Origin: Isoptericola sp. QY 916 | GTDB taxonomy: Bacteria > Actinomycetota > Actinomycetes > Actinomycetales > Cellulomonadaceae | Assembly (NCBI GenBank): GCA_026934365.1 | Contig: JADHZE010000018.1 | Span: 1 to 33,557 of the forward strand | Direction of reading: 5' to 3' | Length of the DNA stretch: 33,557 nucleotides | The notes under the pieces: generated by a model | Told to the model about the DNA's origin: nothing | Seen by the model: the letters and a program-made list of their open reading frames with translations, nothing else | Database searches by the model: none | Translations under genes and position numbers: made by a program | In this document: in pieces, positions 8,577-17,462 of the stretch | Position numbering within the stretch: position 1 is the stretch's first letter | Layout of the letters: every line of letters begins with the position of its first letter

Positions 8577-8614
8577 CGAGAGCCCGTCGTTTCACGTGAA
8601 ACAACGGGCTCTCG
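8577..8614 (-). terminator. Long imperfect palindrome between jag and rsmG, containing parS
   Basis: The arms 8577-8595 and 8596-8614 are complementary except for one pair (8588 with 8603). The hairpin starts 9 nt after the jag stop on the minus strand, so it could act as an attenuator or terminator before rsmG. Its centre is a complete parS core. The regulatory role is inferred from structure only. Confidence 0.5.
8588..8603. other. parS site 7
   Basis: CGTTTCACGTGAAACA has a full 14-bp core and lies in the jag-rsmG gap at the centre of a longer palindrome. It is the parS site nearest to oriC, about 4.2 kb away. Confidence 0.9.
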
Positions 8615-8623
8615 AGACGTCCT

Positions 8624-9154
8624 TCAGGACTCCGACGCGCCGTCCTGCTCCGCGGCCGGCTGCACCACCACGTACCGTGCCGGCTCCACGCCCCGCGAGT
8701 CGCTGATCAGGCCCGCCGCCGCGACGGCGTCGTGCACGACCTTGCGCTCGAAGGCGTTGAGCGGGTCGAGCTCGACCTCGCGACCGGACTCGCGCACGGT
8801 GCGAATTGCGTCCTCCGCCAGCGCCGTGAGCTCCTGCCGCCGAGCCGCACGGAACCCGGCGATGTCGAGCATCAGCCGGCTCCGCTCTCCCGTCCGCGCC
8901 TGAACGGCCAGGCGGGTGAGCTCCTGCAGCGCCTCCAGCACCTCACCGTCACGCCCGACCAGAGCAGAAAGGTCCTCGTCCTCGTCCGCCACGACCTCGA
9001 CCGCGGCGCGGTCGTGCTGGATGTCGAGGTCGATGTCCCCATCGAGGTCGGCGATGTCGAGCAGCTCTTCGAGGTAGTCCGCCGCGATCTCGCCCTCCTC
9101 CTCGAGGCGCTTCGTACGGTCGGGACCGTGCTCCACCGGAGTGTCCGTCGTCAT
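8624..9154 (-). CDS. jag: Jag/KhpB-type RNA-binding protein (KH and R3H domains)
   Basis: Single-stranded nucleic-acid-binding protein encoded next to yidC in most Gram-positive bacteria. In the family it is linked to cell elongation and small-RNA or mRNA binding. The 176-residue product has an acidic N-terminus, a KH-II domain with the GRDG loop near the middle, and a C-terminal R3H domain (the RKVVH motif within FERKVVHDAV). I chose the ATG at 9154, which has AGAGGA about 11 nt upstream. A TTG at 9181 overlapping the yidC stop is an alternative that would add 9 residues. It lies directly behind yidC. Confidence 0.92.
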   Translation of the reverse strand: MTTDTPVEHGPDRTKRLEEEGEIAADYLEELLDIADLDGDIDLDIQHDRAAVEVVADEDEDLSALVGRDGEVLEALQELTRLAVQARTGERSRLMLDIAGFRAARRQELTALAEDAIRTVRESGREVELDPLNAFERKVVHDAVAAAGLISDSRGVEPARYVVVQPAAEQDGASES

Positions 9155-9177
9155 CGGTGTTCGATTCCTCTCGCTGC

Positions 9178-10113
9178 TCAACGGCGCTTCTGGCGGTTCT
9201 TGCGCTTGGGCTGCTCACGCTGCCCGCGGGGCTTCTCGGGCTCGGGCTCCGGGGCCGCCTCGATGGCGCCCTTGGCCGCTGCCTTCCGCGCCTGCTTCTC
9301 CTTCAGGAGACGCTCCGCCTCCGAGCCGGGAGCCGGCATCTTCTTGATCGTGTAGAACTGCTGGCCCATCGACCAGAGGTTCGAGATGACCCAGTAGATC
9401 AGCACGCCGACAGGGAAGTTGATGCCCGAGATCAGGAAGATCACCGGAAGGATGTAGAGCATCATCTTCTGCGTGCTCGCCATCGGCCCCTCGAGGGCAG
9501 CCTTGGGCATGTTCTTCATCGTGAGCTGACGCTGGGTGAAGAACATCGTGGCGCTCATCAGGACGATGAGGCAGATGACGACGACGCGCGACGTCATCGA
9601 GTCGGTCGTCCGGAAGACGTCGGAGAGCTGCGCTCCGAAGAGGCTCGACGACTCGATGTCGCCGGCGATCCTCTGGTCGATCGGACCGATGGCCTTGTGC
9701 GTACCCTCTGCGATGCCCTGCAGGTTGTTGAGGACCCGGAACAGCGCGAAGAAGATCGGGGACTGCAGAAGGATCGGCAGGCACGACGCCATGGGGTTCG
9801 TGCCGTGCTTGCGGTAGAGCTCCATGGTCTCGCGGCCCATGGCCTCGCGAGACGCGGGATCGGTCTTGCCCTTGTACTTCTTCTGCACCGCCTGCAGCTC
9901 GGGCTGCATCATCTGCATCCCGCGCGAGGCCTTGATCTGCTTGAAGAAGAGCGGGATCAGTGCGATACGGATGACGACCGTCAGGGCGACGATCGAGAAC
10001 ACCCATGCCCAGCCAGGGCCGTCCTGCATCCCGAGGGTCGTGAACAGGGCGTGCGCCCCGTACATGATCCAGGCCACGACCCACTCGATGGGGTAGAGGA
10101 TGGTGTCGAACAT
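9178..10113 (-). CDS. yidC: Membrane protein insertase YidC (Oxa1 family)
   Basis: Inserts membrane proteins alone or with SecYEG. The 311-residue protein lacks the large periplasmic domain of Gram-negative YidC, as is normal for Gram-positive members. A first membrane segment lies near the N-terminus. The conserved hydrophilic-groove arginine is in VVIRIALIPL, followed by the cytoplasmic coiled-coil region (KQIKASRGMQMMQPE) and several further membrane segments. A long basic C-terminal tail (KRKNRQKRR) is likely to contact the ribosome. The ATG at 10113 has AGGAG about 10 nt upstream. It is cotranscribed with yidD and jag on the minus strand. Confidence 0.96.
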   Translation of the reverse strand: MFDTILYPIEWVVAWIMYGAHALFTTLGMQDGPGWAWVFSIVALTVVIRIALIPLFFKQIKASRGMQMMQPELQAVQKKYKGKTDPASREAMGRETMELYRKHGTNPMASCLPILLQSPIFFALFRVLNNLQGIAEGTHKAIGPIDQRIAGDIESSSLFGAQLSDVFRTTDSMTSRVVVICLIVLMSATMFFTQRQLTMKNMPKAALEGPMASTQKMMLYILPVIFLISGINFPVGVLIYWVISNLWSMGQQFYTIKKMPAPGSEAERLLKEKQARKAAAKGAIEAAPEPEPEKPRGQREQPKRKNRQKRR

Positions 10114-10170
10114 CCCGAATTGTCTCCTCTGTCGGAAAGTCTGCGTCCCCGGCGGCGCGGTCCGGGAGGG

Positions 10171-10494
10171 TCAGTGGTGTGCTGCGCCGCGGTGCTCGTG
10201 ACCTGCCGCGTCGACATCGACATGGCGAGAACGAGCGGGTGGGACGTCGTCGACTCCGCCGAGGCTCCACGGGTTGCACCGCAGGATCCGCCACAGAGCG
10301 AGGCCGGTTCCCCGTAGCGTCCCGTGCGTACGGATCGCGATGATCGCGTACTGGGAGCACGACGGGTAGTACTTGCAGGTGGGCCCCGTCAGCGGGGAGA
10401 TCACCGACTGGTAGACGCGCAGGACGCCGATGAGGACGGTCGCCGGGAGGTTCCGCAGCGCGTCGCGCCCGCGGTCGAACGTCGAGGCGGTCAC
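10171..10494 (-). CDS. yidD: Membrane protein insertion efficiency factor YidD
   Basis: Small membrane-associated protein that aids YidC-dependent insertion. The 107-residue product carries the family signature [13 protein letters not shown], preceded by a short amphipathic helix ([11 protein letters not shown]) and followed by RILRCNPW. The GTG start overlaps the rnpA stop by 4 nt (GTGA), indicating translational coupling. It has a His/Asp-rich C-terminal extension of little complexity. The rnpA-yidD-yidC order is conserved in many bacteria. Confidence 0.95.
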   Translation of the reverse strand: MTASTFDRGRDALRNLPATVLIGVLRVYQSVISPLTGPTCKYYPSCSQYAIIAIRTHGTLRGTGLALWRILRCNPWSLGGVDDVPPARSRHVDVDAAGHEHRGAAHH

Positions 10495-10880
10495 GTCGTC
10501 CTCCGGGCGCGCTCGAGGGCGCGCTCGAGGCTGCTCGTGAGGTCCTTGTCGAGCTCCGCATAGGTGGCACCGCTCGAGGCGGGCAGAGCACGAACGACCA
10601 TCCGGGACCCAGGGGGGATGGCGGGAAGGTGCGCCGCGGCGATGTGCCGCAGGCGGCGCTTCACCTGGTTCCGGTGCACGGCGTTCCCCACGGCCTTGGA
10701 TACGACAAGACCGACCTGTGGCGGGGCATCGCCCGCGACAGCACCGACGCCGGCCTCAAGGCCGGCGTCGGGGTCGACGAGGAGATGCACCACCACGGTC
10801 GATCGACCTGCACGCGTGCCACGGCGCACCGTCCGTTCGAAGTCGACGGAACGGCGCAGTCGGTGCGCCGCGGGCAACAT
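10491..10880 (-). CDS. rnpA: Ribonuclease P protein component
   Basis: Protein subunit of RNase P, which assists the catalytic RNA in trimming the 5' ends of tRNAs. The 129-residue basic protein begins with the family's [20 protein letters not shown]. It carries the RNR-type motif ([14 protein letters not shown]) that binds the RNA subunit, after [10 protein letters not shown]. The ATG at 10880 lies only 3 nt past the rpmH stop codon, and yidD overlaps its end, so the gene sits in a tightly packed operon. An insertion of about 12 Ala/Gly-rich residues near 40-55 is of no obvious function. Confidence 0.95.
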   Translation of the reverse strand: MLPAAHRLRRSVDFERTVRRGTRAGRSTVVVHLLVDPDAGLEAGVGAVAGDAPPQVGLVVSKAVGNAVHRNQVKRRLRHIAAAHLPAIPPGSRMVVRALPASSGATYAELDKDLTSSLERALERARRTT

Positions 10881-10883
10881 CCG

Positions 10884-11021
10884 TCAGGCAGAGAGCTCGG
10901 CGCGACCCTTGCGCCGACGGTTCGCCAGGATGGCGCGGCCGGCGCGGGTGCGCATGCGCAGCCGGAAGCCGTGGGTCTTGGCACGACGGCGGTTGTTCGG
11001 CTGGAAAGTCCGCTTGCTCAC
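10884..11021 (-). CDS. rpmH: 50S ribosomal protein L34
   Basis: A 45-residue, strongly basic ribosomal protein of standard length. It matches the family throughout: start [14 protein letters not shown], middle [14 protein letters not shown], end [11 protein letters not shown]. The start is a GTG at 11021 with TTGGAG 6 nt upstream. It is the first gene of the leftward rpmH-rnpA-yidD-yidC-jag-rsmG cluster, transcribed away from dnaA. A good sigma-70-like promoter lies at 11186-11215. Confidence 0.96.
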   Translation of the reverse strand: MSKRTFQPNNRRRAKTHGFRLRMRTRAGRAILANRRRKGRAELSA

Positions 11022-11185
11022 GAGGTACTCCAAGAAACGTCGGGGAGGCACACCGTCAGTTCCTCGACGATGCAGGTCTTGTCGCAGGTCGGGCTCGCGT
11101 ACGAGACGTGGAAGCACCGACCGGGCCGACCCGAGGACCGGCAGCCCTGTTAAGGGCGCGCGAAAGGACCTGGAACGGCTGTCCG

Positions 11186-11215
11186 ACGTTACGCCGTGGA
11201 CGCCCCTCAGGTCAA
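11186..11215 (-). promoter_or_regulatory. Predicted rpmH operon promoter
   Basis: On the minus strand TTGACC (11215-11210) and TAACGT (11191-11186) are separated by 18 bp. This resembles the housekeeping sigma-70/HrdB consensus of actinobacteria. It would leave an rpmH leader of about 160 nt. Confidence 0.5.
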
Positions 11216-11322
11216 ACCCGCCCGGGGGCGACCCGGACCGGCTGGTGGCTACGATGTGGAGGACCTCACGCACCTCGGCGCGATGGCGCGCCGTTCGCCC
11301 GGTCCGGTCATCGCCCACAGCA

Positions 11323-11364
11323 TTGTCCACAGGTTCCACAGCATGTGGACAACGCTGTGGACGG
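11323..11364. promoter_or_regulatory. DnaA boxes in the dnaA promoter region
   Basis: There is a perfect TTGTCCACA at 11323-11331, a perfect TGTGGACAA in the opposite orientation at 11344-11352, and a variant TGTGGACGG at 11356-11364, exactly 12 bp after the second. They lie 64-105 bp upstream of the dnaA start and fit DnaA autoregulation. Confidence 0.85.
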
Positions 11365-11427
11365 AGATCTGGCGTGGCAGACTCGCGACCTCGCTGACCA
11401 TCCCGAACGACCCGAAGGACGACGCCC

Positions 11428-12843
11428 GTGGCCCAGCCGGACGAGAACATCACCGACGTCTGGGCACACACGCTCGCCACTCTCGAGGCACGGCCGGACA
11501 TGAGCGCCCGGCAGCTCGCGTTCATCAAGCTCGCGAAGCCGATGGCCATCCTCGAGGACACCGTGTTCATCGCGGTGCCGCACGAGCAGACACGCGCCTA
11601 CCTCGAGACCAGCGTGCGCGACCAGCTCGTGTCCGCGATGGCCTCCACGCTCGGGCGCGACATCCGCTTCGGCATCACCGTGGACCCGGAGCTGAGCAGC
11701 GACACCCTCACCGGACCGTCGCAGGACTACACGGCTCCCCCGGAGCCCGGCATCCCCGACGAGCCGGAGGCGCCCCCGCTGCCGCCGAGCCCCAAGCAGT
11801 CGGCCGAGCCGACCCGTCTCAACCCGAAGTACATCTTCGAGACCTTCGTCATCGGATCGTCCAACCGGTTCGCCCACGCCGCCGCCGTCGCCGTCGCCGA
11901 AGCCCCGGCCAAGGCGTACAACCCGCTGTTCATCTACGGCGACTCCGGGCTCGGCAAGACGCACCTGCTCCACGCCATCGGCCACTACGCCCACAACCTC
12001 TATCCCCATGTGCGCGTGCGGTACGTGAACTCGGAGGAGTTCACCAACGACTTCATCAACAGCATCGGCGAGGGGCGCGCCGGGGCCTTCCAGCGTCGCT
12101 ACCGCGACGTCGACGTCCTCCTCATCGACGACATCCAGTTCCTCGAGGGCAAGGAACAGACGATGGAGGAGTTCTTCCACACCTTCAACGCCCTCCACAA
12201 CGCGGACAAGCAGGTGGTAATCACCTCCGACGTCCCGCCCAAGCAGCTGAACGGCTTCGAGGACCGGCTGCGCTCGCGCTTCGAGTGGGGCCTCATCACG
12301 GACGTCCAGCCGCCGGACCTCGAGACCCGCATCGCGATCCTGCGCAAGAAGGCCGCGAGCGAGCGGCTCGACGTCCCCGCCGAGGTGCTCAGCTACATCG
12401 GCTCGCGCATCTCCACGAACATCCGCGAGCTCGAGGGGGCGCTCATCCGCGTCACGGCCTTCGCGAACCTCAACCGCCAGGCCGTGGACCTGGCCCTCGC
12501 GGAGATCGTCCTCAAGGACCTCATCACCGACGACGACACGCAGGAGATCACCCCGTCGATGGTGATCGCCCAGACCGCCGCCTACTTCGGGCTCACGATC
12601 GACGACCTGTGCGGTTCCTCCCGCTCGCGCGTGCTCGTCACCGCCCGTCAGATCGCCATGTACCTGTGCCGGGAGCTCACCGACCTGTCGTTGCCGAAGA
12701 TCGGCCAGCAGTTCGGCGGCCGTGACCACACCACCGTGATGCACGCGAACAAGAAGATCGCGGGCCAGATGGCCGAGCGTCGTTCCACCTACAACCAGGT
12801 GACCGAGCTCACGAGCCGCATCAAGCAGCAGCACCGCGGCTGA
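11428..12843 (+). CDS. dnaA: Chromosomal replication initiator protein DnaA
   Basis: AAA+ ATPase that binds DnaA boxes and melts oriC. The 471-residue protein shows all four domains. These are an N-terminal helicase-interaction domain (about 1-85), a Pro/Glu-rich linker (about 95-130) and the AAA+ core. In the core, Walker A is GDSGLGKTH at 171-179 and Walker B is LLIDDIQF at 231-238. The C-terminal DNA-binding domain carries the DnaA signature [11 protein letters not shown] near 430. The GTG start at 11428 has AAGGA 9 nt upstream. DnaA boxes lie just before the gene, and oriC follows it. Confidence 0.98.
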   Translation: MAQPDENITDVWAHTLATLEARPDMSARQLAFIKLAKPMAILEDTVFIAVPHEQTRAYLETSVRDQLVSAMASTLGRDIRFGITVDPELSSDTLTGPSQDYTAPPEPGIPDEPEAPPLPPSPKQSAEPTRLNPKYIFETFVIGSSNRFAHAAAVAVAEAPAKAYNPLFIYGDSGLGKTHLLHAIGHYAHNLYPHVRVRYVNSEEFTNDFINSIGEGRAGAFQRRYRDVDVLLIDDIQFLEGKEQTMEEFFHTFNALHNADKQVVITSDVPPKQLNGFEDRLRSRFEWGLITDVQPPDLETRIAILRKKAASERLDVPAEVLSYIGSRISTNIRELEGALIRVTAFANLNRQAVDLALAEIVLKDLITDDDTQEITPSMVIAQTAAYFGLTIDDLCGSSRSRVLVTARQIAMYLCRELTDLSLPKIGQQFGGRDHTTVMHANKKIAGQMAERRSTYNQVTELTSRIKQQHRG

Positions 12844-13044
12844 CCTCTTTCCGCACGACGAACCGCCTCACGGGCTCGACCACGCTCTCCACAGGGCTGT
12901 GGATCCGGGCCCGTCGGCGTCTCTCCACATGCCTGCCCACAGGGAGATGCCCGGAAACGGCCAGTTGCGCTGCATCTGTCCCCAGGCCTGTGGAGCAATA
13001 CCGTGGACAAGCGGCGCTGCGCGGACACGGGAGAGATTCACACC

Positions 13045-13075
13045 TGTGGATAACTCTGTGGACGCGTGTGGACCA
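13045..13075 (+). promoter_or_regulatory. Core DnaA-box triplet in oriC
   Basis: Three boxes share one orientation: TGTGGATAA (13045), TGTGGACGC (13057) and TGTGGACCA (13067). The steps are 12 and 10 bp. The first is the highest-affinity consensus sequence. Confidence 0.85.
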
Positions 13076-13260
13076 CCGCGGCAGATCCGTGGACGACGAC
13101 GCCCCGATCGGTGGACGGCTGTGGGTACAGATTCCGTCGCCCACAGGCACAAGGTGTTGTCCACAGCGGCGCCCCCACGGCCTCCACACCCTGAACAGCC
13201 CTCTGACCTGCACAAACGTCCGTCATCCCCAGATTCCACAACCCCGATGACGATGACGAA

Positions 13261-13280
13261 CGTTTGATCATCAAGAAATT
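13261..13280. other. Candidate DNA-unwinding element
   Basis: This 20-bp block of about 30% GC, with TTGATCATCAA at its centre, stands out in a region otherwise near 65-70% GC. It lies on the dnaN side of the DnaA boxes. Its role as the unwinding site is inferred. Confidence 0.5.
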
Positions 13281-13493
13281 CCCCACACCTTCATCAGGGC
13301 GGCGAGGCGATCCAGGGCGGTCCCGCCCCTCAGCCTGAGGATCACGTGCCGAAGAGCCCCTGTCTCGCGTAGGGTTTGGCTCGGACGACGAGGCAGGTCG
13401 GGTCATGACGACGGTCCGGGCCGGTCCCGGGCCACCGGCCCCACGCCCGCACGTCCGCTTCGATCGACAAGGGTCGACAACGCGAGGAGTGGG

Positions 13494-14627
13494 ATGAAGT
13501 TCCGGGTTGAGCGTGACGTCCTGGCCGAGGCCGTGACCTGGACGGCGCGCACGCTCCCCACGCGCCCTCCGGCACCGGTGCTCGCGGGCGTACGCATCGA
13601 GGTCGACACGGCCGGCACGATCTGGCTGTCCAGCTTCGACTACGAGGTGTCCGCGCGGGCGGAGATCCCCGCCGAGGTCTCCGAGCCGGGGACGGTGCTC
13701 GTCTCAGGACGGCTGCTGGCCGAGATCTCCCGGGCCCTGCCCCACAAGCCTGTGGACGTCACCCTCGAGGGCACGAAGGTGGTCCTGACGTGCGGCGCCT
13801 CGCGCTTCACCCTGCTGACCATGCCGGTGGAGGACTACCCGACGCTGCCGCAGATGCCCGAGCTGAGCGGCACGGTGACCGGCGACGCGCTCACGCACGC
13901 CGTCGCCCAGGTCAGCGTGGCCGCGAGCCGCGACGACACGCTCCCCCTGCTCACCGGCGTGAGGATGGAGATCGAGGGCGAGCGCATCACCCTCATCGCC
14001 ACCGACCGGTACCGCCTGGCACTGCGTGAGCTCACCTGGACGCCGGCCACGCCGGGCTACTCGGCCGTCGCGCTCGTGCGCGCCCGCACCCTGACCGACG
14101 TCGCGAAGTCGCTCGGTGGGGGCGGGGGCCTCGTCAACGTGGGCCTGTCCACGGGCCAGGGCGTCGACCTCATCGGCTTCGAGGCCGGCGGCCGCCACAC
14201 GACGTCGCAGCTCGTCGACGGCGACTACCCGCCCGTGCGGCGTCTCTTCCCGGACGCGACGCCGATCCACGCCGTCGTCGCCACCGCGCCGCTCATCGAG
14301 GCCGCCAAGCGCGTGTCCCTCGTGGCGGAGCGCAACACGCCGATCCGGCTGTCGTTCACGGACGGTCAGGTCGTGCTCGACGCAGGGCAGGGCGACGACG
14401 CGCAGGCGTCCGAGGCCCTCGAGGCGGTGCTGGTGGGCGAGGACATCCAGGTCGCGTTCAACCCGCAGTTCCTGCTGGACGGGCTCGGGGCACTCGGCAC
14501 CGACTTCGTCCGGCTGTCGTTCACGCACCCGAACAAGCCTGTGGAGTTCACCGGCCAGGAGTCGCTCGACGGCGAGGACTCGTCGGAGTACCGCTACCTG
14601 CTCGTGCCGATCCGCTTCGCCGGCTGA
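13494..14627 (+). CDS. dnaN: DNA polymerase III subunit beta (sliding clamp)
   Basis: Ring-shaped processivity clamp that tethers DNA polymerase III and also binds repair proteins. It has 377 residues, the usual length, in three repeated clamp domains. The N-terminus MKFRVERDVLAEAV is typical, as are LTGVRMEIEG, ATDRYRLALRE in the middle domain and the C-terminal YRYLLVPIR. The ATG at 13494 has GAGGAG 4 nt upstream. It is the first rightward gene after oriC, followed by gnd after 42 bp. Confidence 0.98.
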   Translation: MKFRVERDVLAEAVTWTARTLPTRPPAPVLAGVRIEVDTAGTIWLSSFDYEVSARAEIPAEVSEPGTVLVSGRLLAEISRALPHKPVDVTLEGTKVVLTCGASRFTLLTMPVEDYPTLPQMPELSGTVTGDALTHAVAQVSVAASRDDTLPLLTGVRMEIEGERITLIATDRYRLALRELTWTPATPGYSAVALVRARTLTDVAKSLGGGGGLVNVGLSTGQGVDLIGFEAGGRHTTSQLVDGDYPPVRRLFPDATPIHAVVATAPLIEAAKRVSLVAERNTPIRLSFTDGQVVLDAGQGDDAQASEALEAVLVGEDIQVAFNPQFLLDGLGALGTDFVRLSFTHPNKPVEFTGQESLDGEDSSEYRYLLVPIRFAG

Positions 14628-14669
14628 GCTCGTCCTGCCCGCTCGCCCGTACCGCACCCGGAGGAACCC

Positions 14670-15563
14670 ATGGTCAGCCACATCGGACTCGTCGGTCTGG
14701 GCAAGATGGGCAACAACATGCGCGAGCGGCTGCGCCGCGGCGGCATCGAGGTCACCGGGTACGACCCGCGGCCCGAGGTGTCGGACGTCGCGTCGCTCGC
14801 GGATCTCGTGGCCGCGCTGCCCGCGGACCGTCGCGTCGTGTGGGTGATGGTGCCGGCCGGCGACCCGACGCGCGGCGTGGTGCAGGAGCTGGGCACGCTG
14901 CTGGGCGAGGGTGACGTCGTCGTCGAGGGCGGGAACTCGCACTACCCCGAGGACCAGGCGCGCGCGGCAGAGCTGGCCGAGCACGGGATCGGCTACGTCG
15001 ACGTGGGCGTCTCCGGCGGCGTGTGGGGTCTGGAGAACGGGTACGGCCTGATGTGCGGCGGCGACCGCGCGCACGTCGAGACGCTCATGCCCGTCTTCGA
15101 CGCGCTGCGGCCCGAGGGCCCCCGCGAGGAGGGTTTCGTGCACGCCGGCGAGGTGGGCGCGGGGCACTTCGCGAAGATGGTCCACAACGGCATCGAGTAC
15201 GGCCTCATGCAGAGCTACGCGGAGGGCTACGAGCTGCTCGCCGCCAAGGACATCGTCACGGACGTGCACGGCACGATGAAGGCGTGGATGCGCGGCACGG
15301 TCGTGCGGTCGTGGCTGCTCGACCTCATGGTGAAGGCGCTCGAGGAGGACCCGGCGCTGGCGGCGATCGACGACTGGGTGGACGACTCGGGCGAGGGCCG
15401 CTGGACGGTCGACGAGGCCATCGACAACGCGGTGCCGCTGCCCGTGATCTCCGCGGCGCTGTTCGCGCGCTTCGCGTCCCGGCAGGACGAGTCCCCGGCG
15501 ATGAAGGCCGTGGCCGCGCTGCGCCAGCAGTTCGGCGGGCACGCGGTCAAGCCCGCGCAGTGA
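14670..15563 (+). CDS. gnd: 6-phosphogluconate dehydrogenase, decarboxylating (short form)
   Basis: Oxidatively decarboxylates 6-phosphogluconate to ribulose 5-phosphate in the pentose phosphate pathway. At 297 residues it belongs to the short class (GntZ/YqeC-like, often NAD-linked) rather than the long form of about 470 residues. Visible are the dinucleotide-binding GLGKMG at 9-14, the substrate-binding SGG at 115-117, and the catalytic region with Lys169 and Asn173 in HFAKMVHNGIEYG. Coenzyme preference is inferred from the class only. It lies between dnaN and recF, a position seen in many actinobacteria. It starts with ATG, with GGAGG 6 nt upstream. Confidence 0.94.
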   Translation: MVSHIGLVGLGKMGNNMRERLRRGGIEVTGYDPRPEVSDVASLADLVAALPADRRVVWVMVPAGDPTRGVVQELGTLLGEGDVVVEGGNSHYPEDQARAAELAEHGIGYVDVGVSGGVWGLENGYGLMCGGDRAHVETLMPVFDALRPEGPREEGFVHAGEVGAGHFAKMVHNGIEYGLMQSYAEGYELLAAKDIVTDVHGTMKAWMRGTVVRSWLLDLMVKALEEDPALAAIDDWVDDSGEGRWTVDEAIDNAVPLPVISAALFARFASRQDESPAMKAVAALRQQFGGHAVKPAQ

Positions 15564-15595
15564 GGCCGGCGGTGGCAGGCCGCCGAGCAGGGTAG

Positions 15596-16786
15596 ATGTA
15601 CGTCTCCCACCTCTCCCTCCTCGACTTCCGCTCGTACGCCGCGGCCGACGTCGAGCTCGAGCCTGGCCCGAACGCATTCGTCGGGCGCAACGGCCAGGGC
15701 AAGACCAACCTCGTCGAGGCGATCGGCTACGTGGCGACCCTCGGCAGCCACCGGGTCGCGAACGACACCCCCCTCATCAAGGCGGGCGCGGAGCGGGCGG
15801 TGGTCCGGACGCGGATCGTGCGCGGGGACCGGGCGTCGACCGTCGAGCTGGAGATCACCGCCGGCAAGGCGAACCGGGCCCGCGTGAACCGTGGGCAGCT
15901 CGGACGGGCGCGTGACGTGCTCGGCATCCTGCGGACGGTGCTCTTCGCGCCCGAGGACCTCGCGCTCGTCAAGGGCGACCCCGACGGCCGGCGCCGCTTC
16001 CTCGACCAGCTGGTCGTGCAGCTCCTCCCCCGCGCTGCCGGCCTGCTGGGCGACTACGAGCGCGTGGTGCGGCAGCGGTCGGCGCTGCTCAAGTCGCTCC
16101 GCGGGGCGCGCCGGTCCGGCGCAGGCGCTGTGGACACCAGCACCCTCGAGGTCTGGGACGCCCGGGCGGCGCAGCTCGGCGGGCAGATCCTTGCGATGCG
16201 CCTCGCGCTGGTGGAGGCCCTGCGACCGCACGTCGCGGCCGCGTACGAGCAGGTCAGCGACGCCGACGGCGACGCGCAGCTCGCGTACCGCTCGAGCGTC
16301 CCCGGCGCCACGGACGGCGCGACGCCCGCCGCGGAGGACCTGGAGAAGGCGATCCTCGCGGCGATGGCGGAGGCGCGTGCCCAGGAGCTGGAACGCGGCG
16401 TCAGCCTCGTCGGGCCGCACCGCGACGACCTGGTCCTCACCCTCGGTGGGCTGCCGGCCAAGGGGTACGCGAGCCACGGGGAGTCGTGGTCGTTCGCACT
16501 GGCGCTGCGGCTCGCGTCGTACCGGCTGCTCGGCGGCGGCGACGACCCGGAGCACGTGCCGGACGCCGCGTTCTGGGACCCCGACCTCGACACGGACGCC
16601 GACCCCGTGCTGATCCTGGACGACGTGTTCGCCGAGCTCGACGTGCGACGTCGCGAGCGGCTGGCGGAGCTCGTCGCGCCGGCTCGCCAGGTGCTCGTCA
16701 CGGCCGCCGTGCCCGACGACGTCCCGCCGGGGCTGCTCGGTGCGCGGTACGAGGTCACCCCCGGCCAGGTGCGTCGTGCGACGTGA
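15596..16786 (+). CDS. recF: DNA replication/repair protein RecF
   Basis: SMC-like ATPase that helps RecOR load RecA at single-strand gaps. It has 396 residues. Walker [10 protein letters not shown] is at 30-38, the ABC-type signature region [15 protein letters not shown] is near 290-305, and Walker [13 protein letters not shown] is at 338-349. The N-terminus [14 protein letters not shown] is typical of RecF. The ribosome-binding site is weak. The gene overlaps the start of the following dciA by 11 bp, indicating coupled translation. Confidence 0.96.
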   Translation: MYVSHLSLLDFRSYAAADVELEPGPNAFVGRNGQGKTNLVEAIGYVATLGSHRVANDTPLIKAGAERAVVRTRIVRGDRASTVELEITAGKANRARVNRGQLGRARDVLGILRTVLFAPEDLALVKGDPDGRRRFLDQLVVQLLPRAAGLLGDYERVVRQRSALLKSLRGARRSGAGAVDTSTLEVWDARAAQLGGQILAMRLALVEALRPHVAAAYEQVSDADGDAQLAYRSSVPGATDGATPAAEDLEKAILAAMAEARAQELERGVSLVGPHRDDLVLTLGGLPAKGYASHGESWSFALALRLASYRLLGGGDDPEHVPDAAFWDPDLDTDADPVLILDDVFAELDVRRRERLAELVAPARQVLVTAAVPDDVPPGLLGARYEVTPGQVRRAT

Positions 16787-17384
16787 CGACGGCGCGACCG
16801 TCGAGGGCGACCTCCCCGAGGACGACGGGAGCACGGGCGGCCCGTCGTCCCGCGCCGAGGACCCGCGCCCGGTCACGGACCGCACCGAGCTGACGCCGCC
16901 GTCGGCGGTCGCGCGAGAGGCCCTCAACCGCGCGAAGGCGGCGGCGCGGGCCAAGGGACTCCGGCCCGGCTCGCCGGCGCGCCGCTCCCCCCTCGCAGAG
17001 CCACGTCTGTCCGGGCAGGGGCCCGGCGCCCGCGACCCGCAGCTCCTGTCGGAGGTGCTGGGGCGCCTCATGCGGGACAAGGGGTGGACGGCGGACGTGT
17101 CCGTCGGCGGCGTGATCGGGCGCTGGCGCGAGGTGGTGGGCGACCAGGTCGCCGACCACTGTCAGCCGGAGACCTTCGAGCAGAAGGTGCTCGTGGTGCG
17201 GGCCGACTCGACCGCCTGGGCCACGCAGGTGAGGCTGCTGGTGCCGACCCTGCTCCGCCGGCTCGAGGAAGAGGTCGGCGAGGGCGTCGTCGAGCAGGTC
17301 ACCGTGCTCGGGCCCGCCGGGCCGGGCTTTCGCCGCGGACGACGCACGGTGCGCGGCCCGGGACCGCGCGACACGTACGGCTGA
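16776..17384 (+). CDS. dciA: DUF721 protein, DciA-like helicase operator
   Basis: The protein has 202 residues from a GTG at 16776 that overlaps the recF end. Another GTG at 16740 is possible and would add 12 residues. The N-terminal half is a charged, disordered linker. The DUF721/DciA domain follows from about residue 90, with [15 protein letters not shown], then [21 protein letters not shown] and [15 protein letters not shown]. The domain family includes DciA, which loads or operates the replicative helicase DnaB in bacteria lacking DnaC or DnaI. The gene between recF and gyrB in actinobacteria (Rv0004 in M. tuberculosis) belongs to it. The function here is inferred from family and position. 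Confidence 0.88.
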   Translation: MRRDDGATVEGDLPEDDGSTGGPSSRAEDPRPVTDRTELTPPSAVAREALNRAKAAARAKGLRPGSPARRSPLAEPRLSGQGPGARDPQLLSEVLGRLMRDKGWTADVSVGGVIGRWREVVGDQVADHCQPETFEQKVLVVRADSTAWATQVRLLVPTLLRRLEEEVGEGVVEQVTVLGPAGPGFRRGRRTVRGPGPRDTYG

Positions 17385-17406
17385 GGGTTCGGGACCGCGC
17401 GGACAT

Positions 17407-17448
17407 GACGACGGGGCCCGGCCGCTGGTGCGGCCGGGCCCCGTCGTC
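17407..17448. terminator. Bidirectional terminator between dciA and the LPXTG gene
   Basis: A perfect 18-bp stem (17407-17424 with 17431-17448) and a 6-nt loop lie 22 nt past the dciA stop and 14 nt past the stop of the convergent surface-protein gene. It serves both transcripts. Confidence 0.85.
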
Positions 17449-17462
17449 GTGCTCGCGGGACG

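Larger units (their letters stand above)
11022..11427. other. Divergent rpmH-dnaA intergenic region
   Basis: About 400 bp without a gene. The left half carries the leftward rpmH promoter and leader. The right half, up to the dnaA start, holds an inverted pair of perfect DnaA boxes and a third variant box. No other gene or RNA was recognised. Confidence 0.8.
12844..13493. other. oriC: Origin of chromosome replication (oriC)
   Basis: This 650-bp dnaA-dnaN gap contains many DnaA boxes on both strands. Perfect boxes are TGTGGATAA at 13045-13053 and TTGTCCACA at 13157-13165. Close variants are CGTGGACAA at 13002-13010, TGTGGACGC at 13057-13065, TGTGGACCA at 13067-13075 and CGTGGACGA at 13088-13096. 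Weaker copies lie at 12885-12929. Beyond the boxes lies a strikingly AT-rich stretch, 13261-13280, with 6 G/C in 20, the best candidate for the unwinding element. Its position between dnaA and dnaN is the standard actinobacterial oriC location. Confidence 0.93.

Noticed and set aside
7882..8604. Longer rsmG starting at TTG 8604
   Set aside because: The extra residues MFHVKR come from the parS site itself, and the GTG at 8547 has a strong ribosome-binding site.
16129..16137. DnaA-like TGTGGACAC within recF
   Set aside because: It is a single one-mismatch box in coding sequence with no partner at the 12-bp step. Gln/Val-Asp codons readily create it.
16740..16775. dciA starting at GTG 16740
   Set aside because: It would overlap recF by 47 bp. 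The GTG at 16776 gives a shorter overlap, typical of coupled genes, though the choice is not certain.
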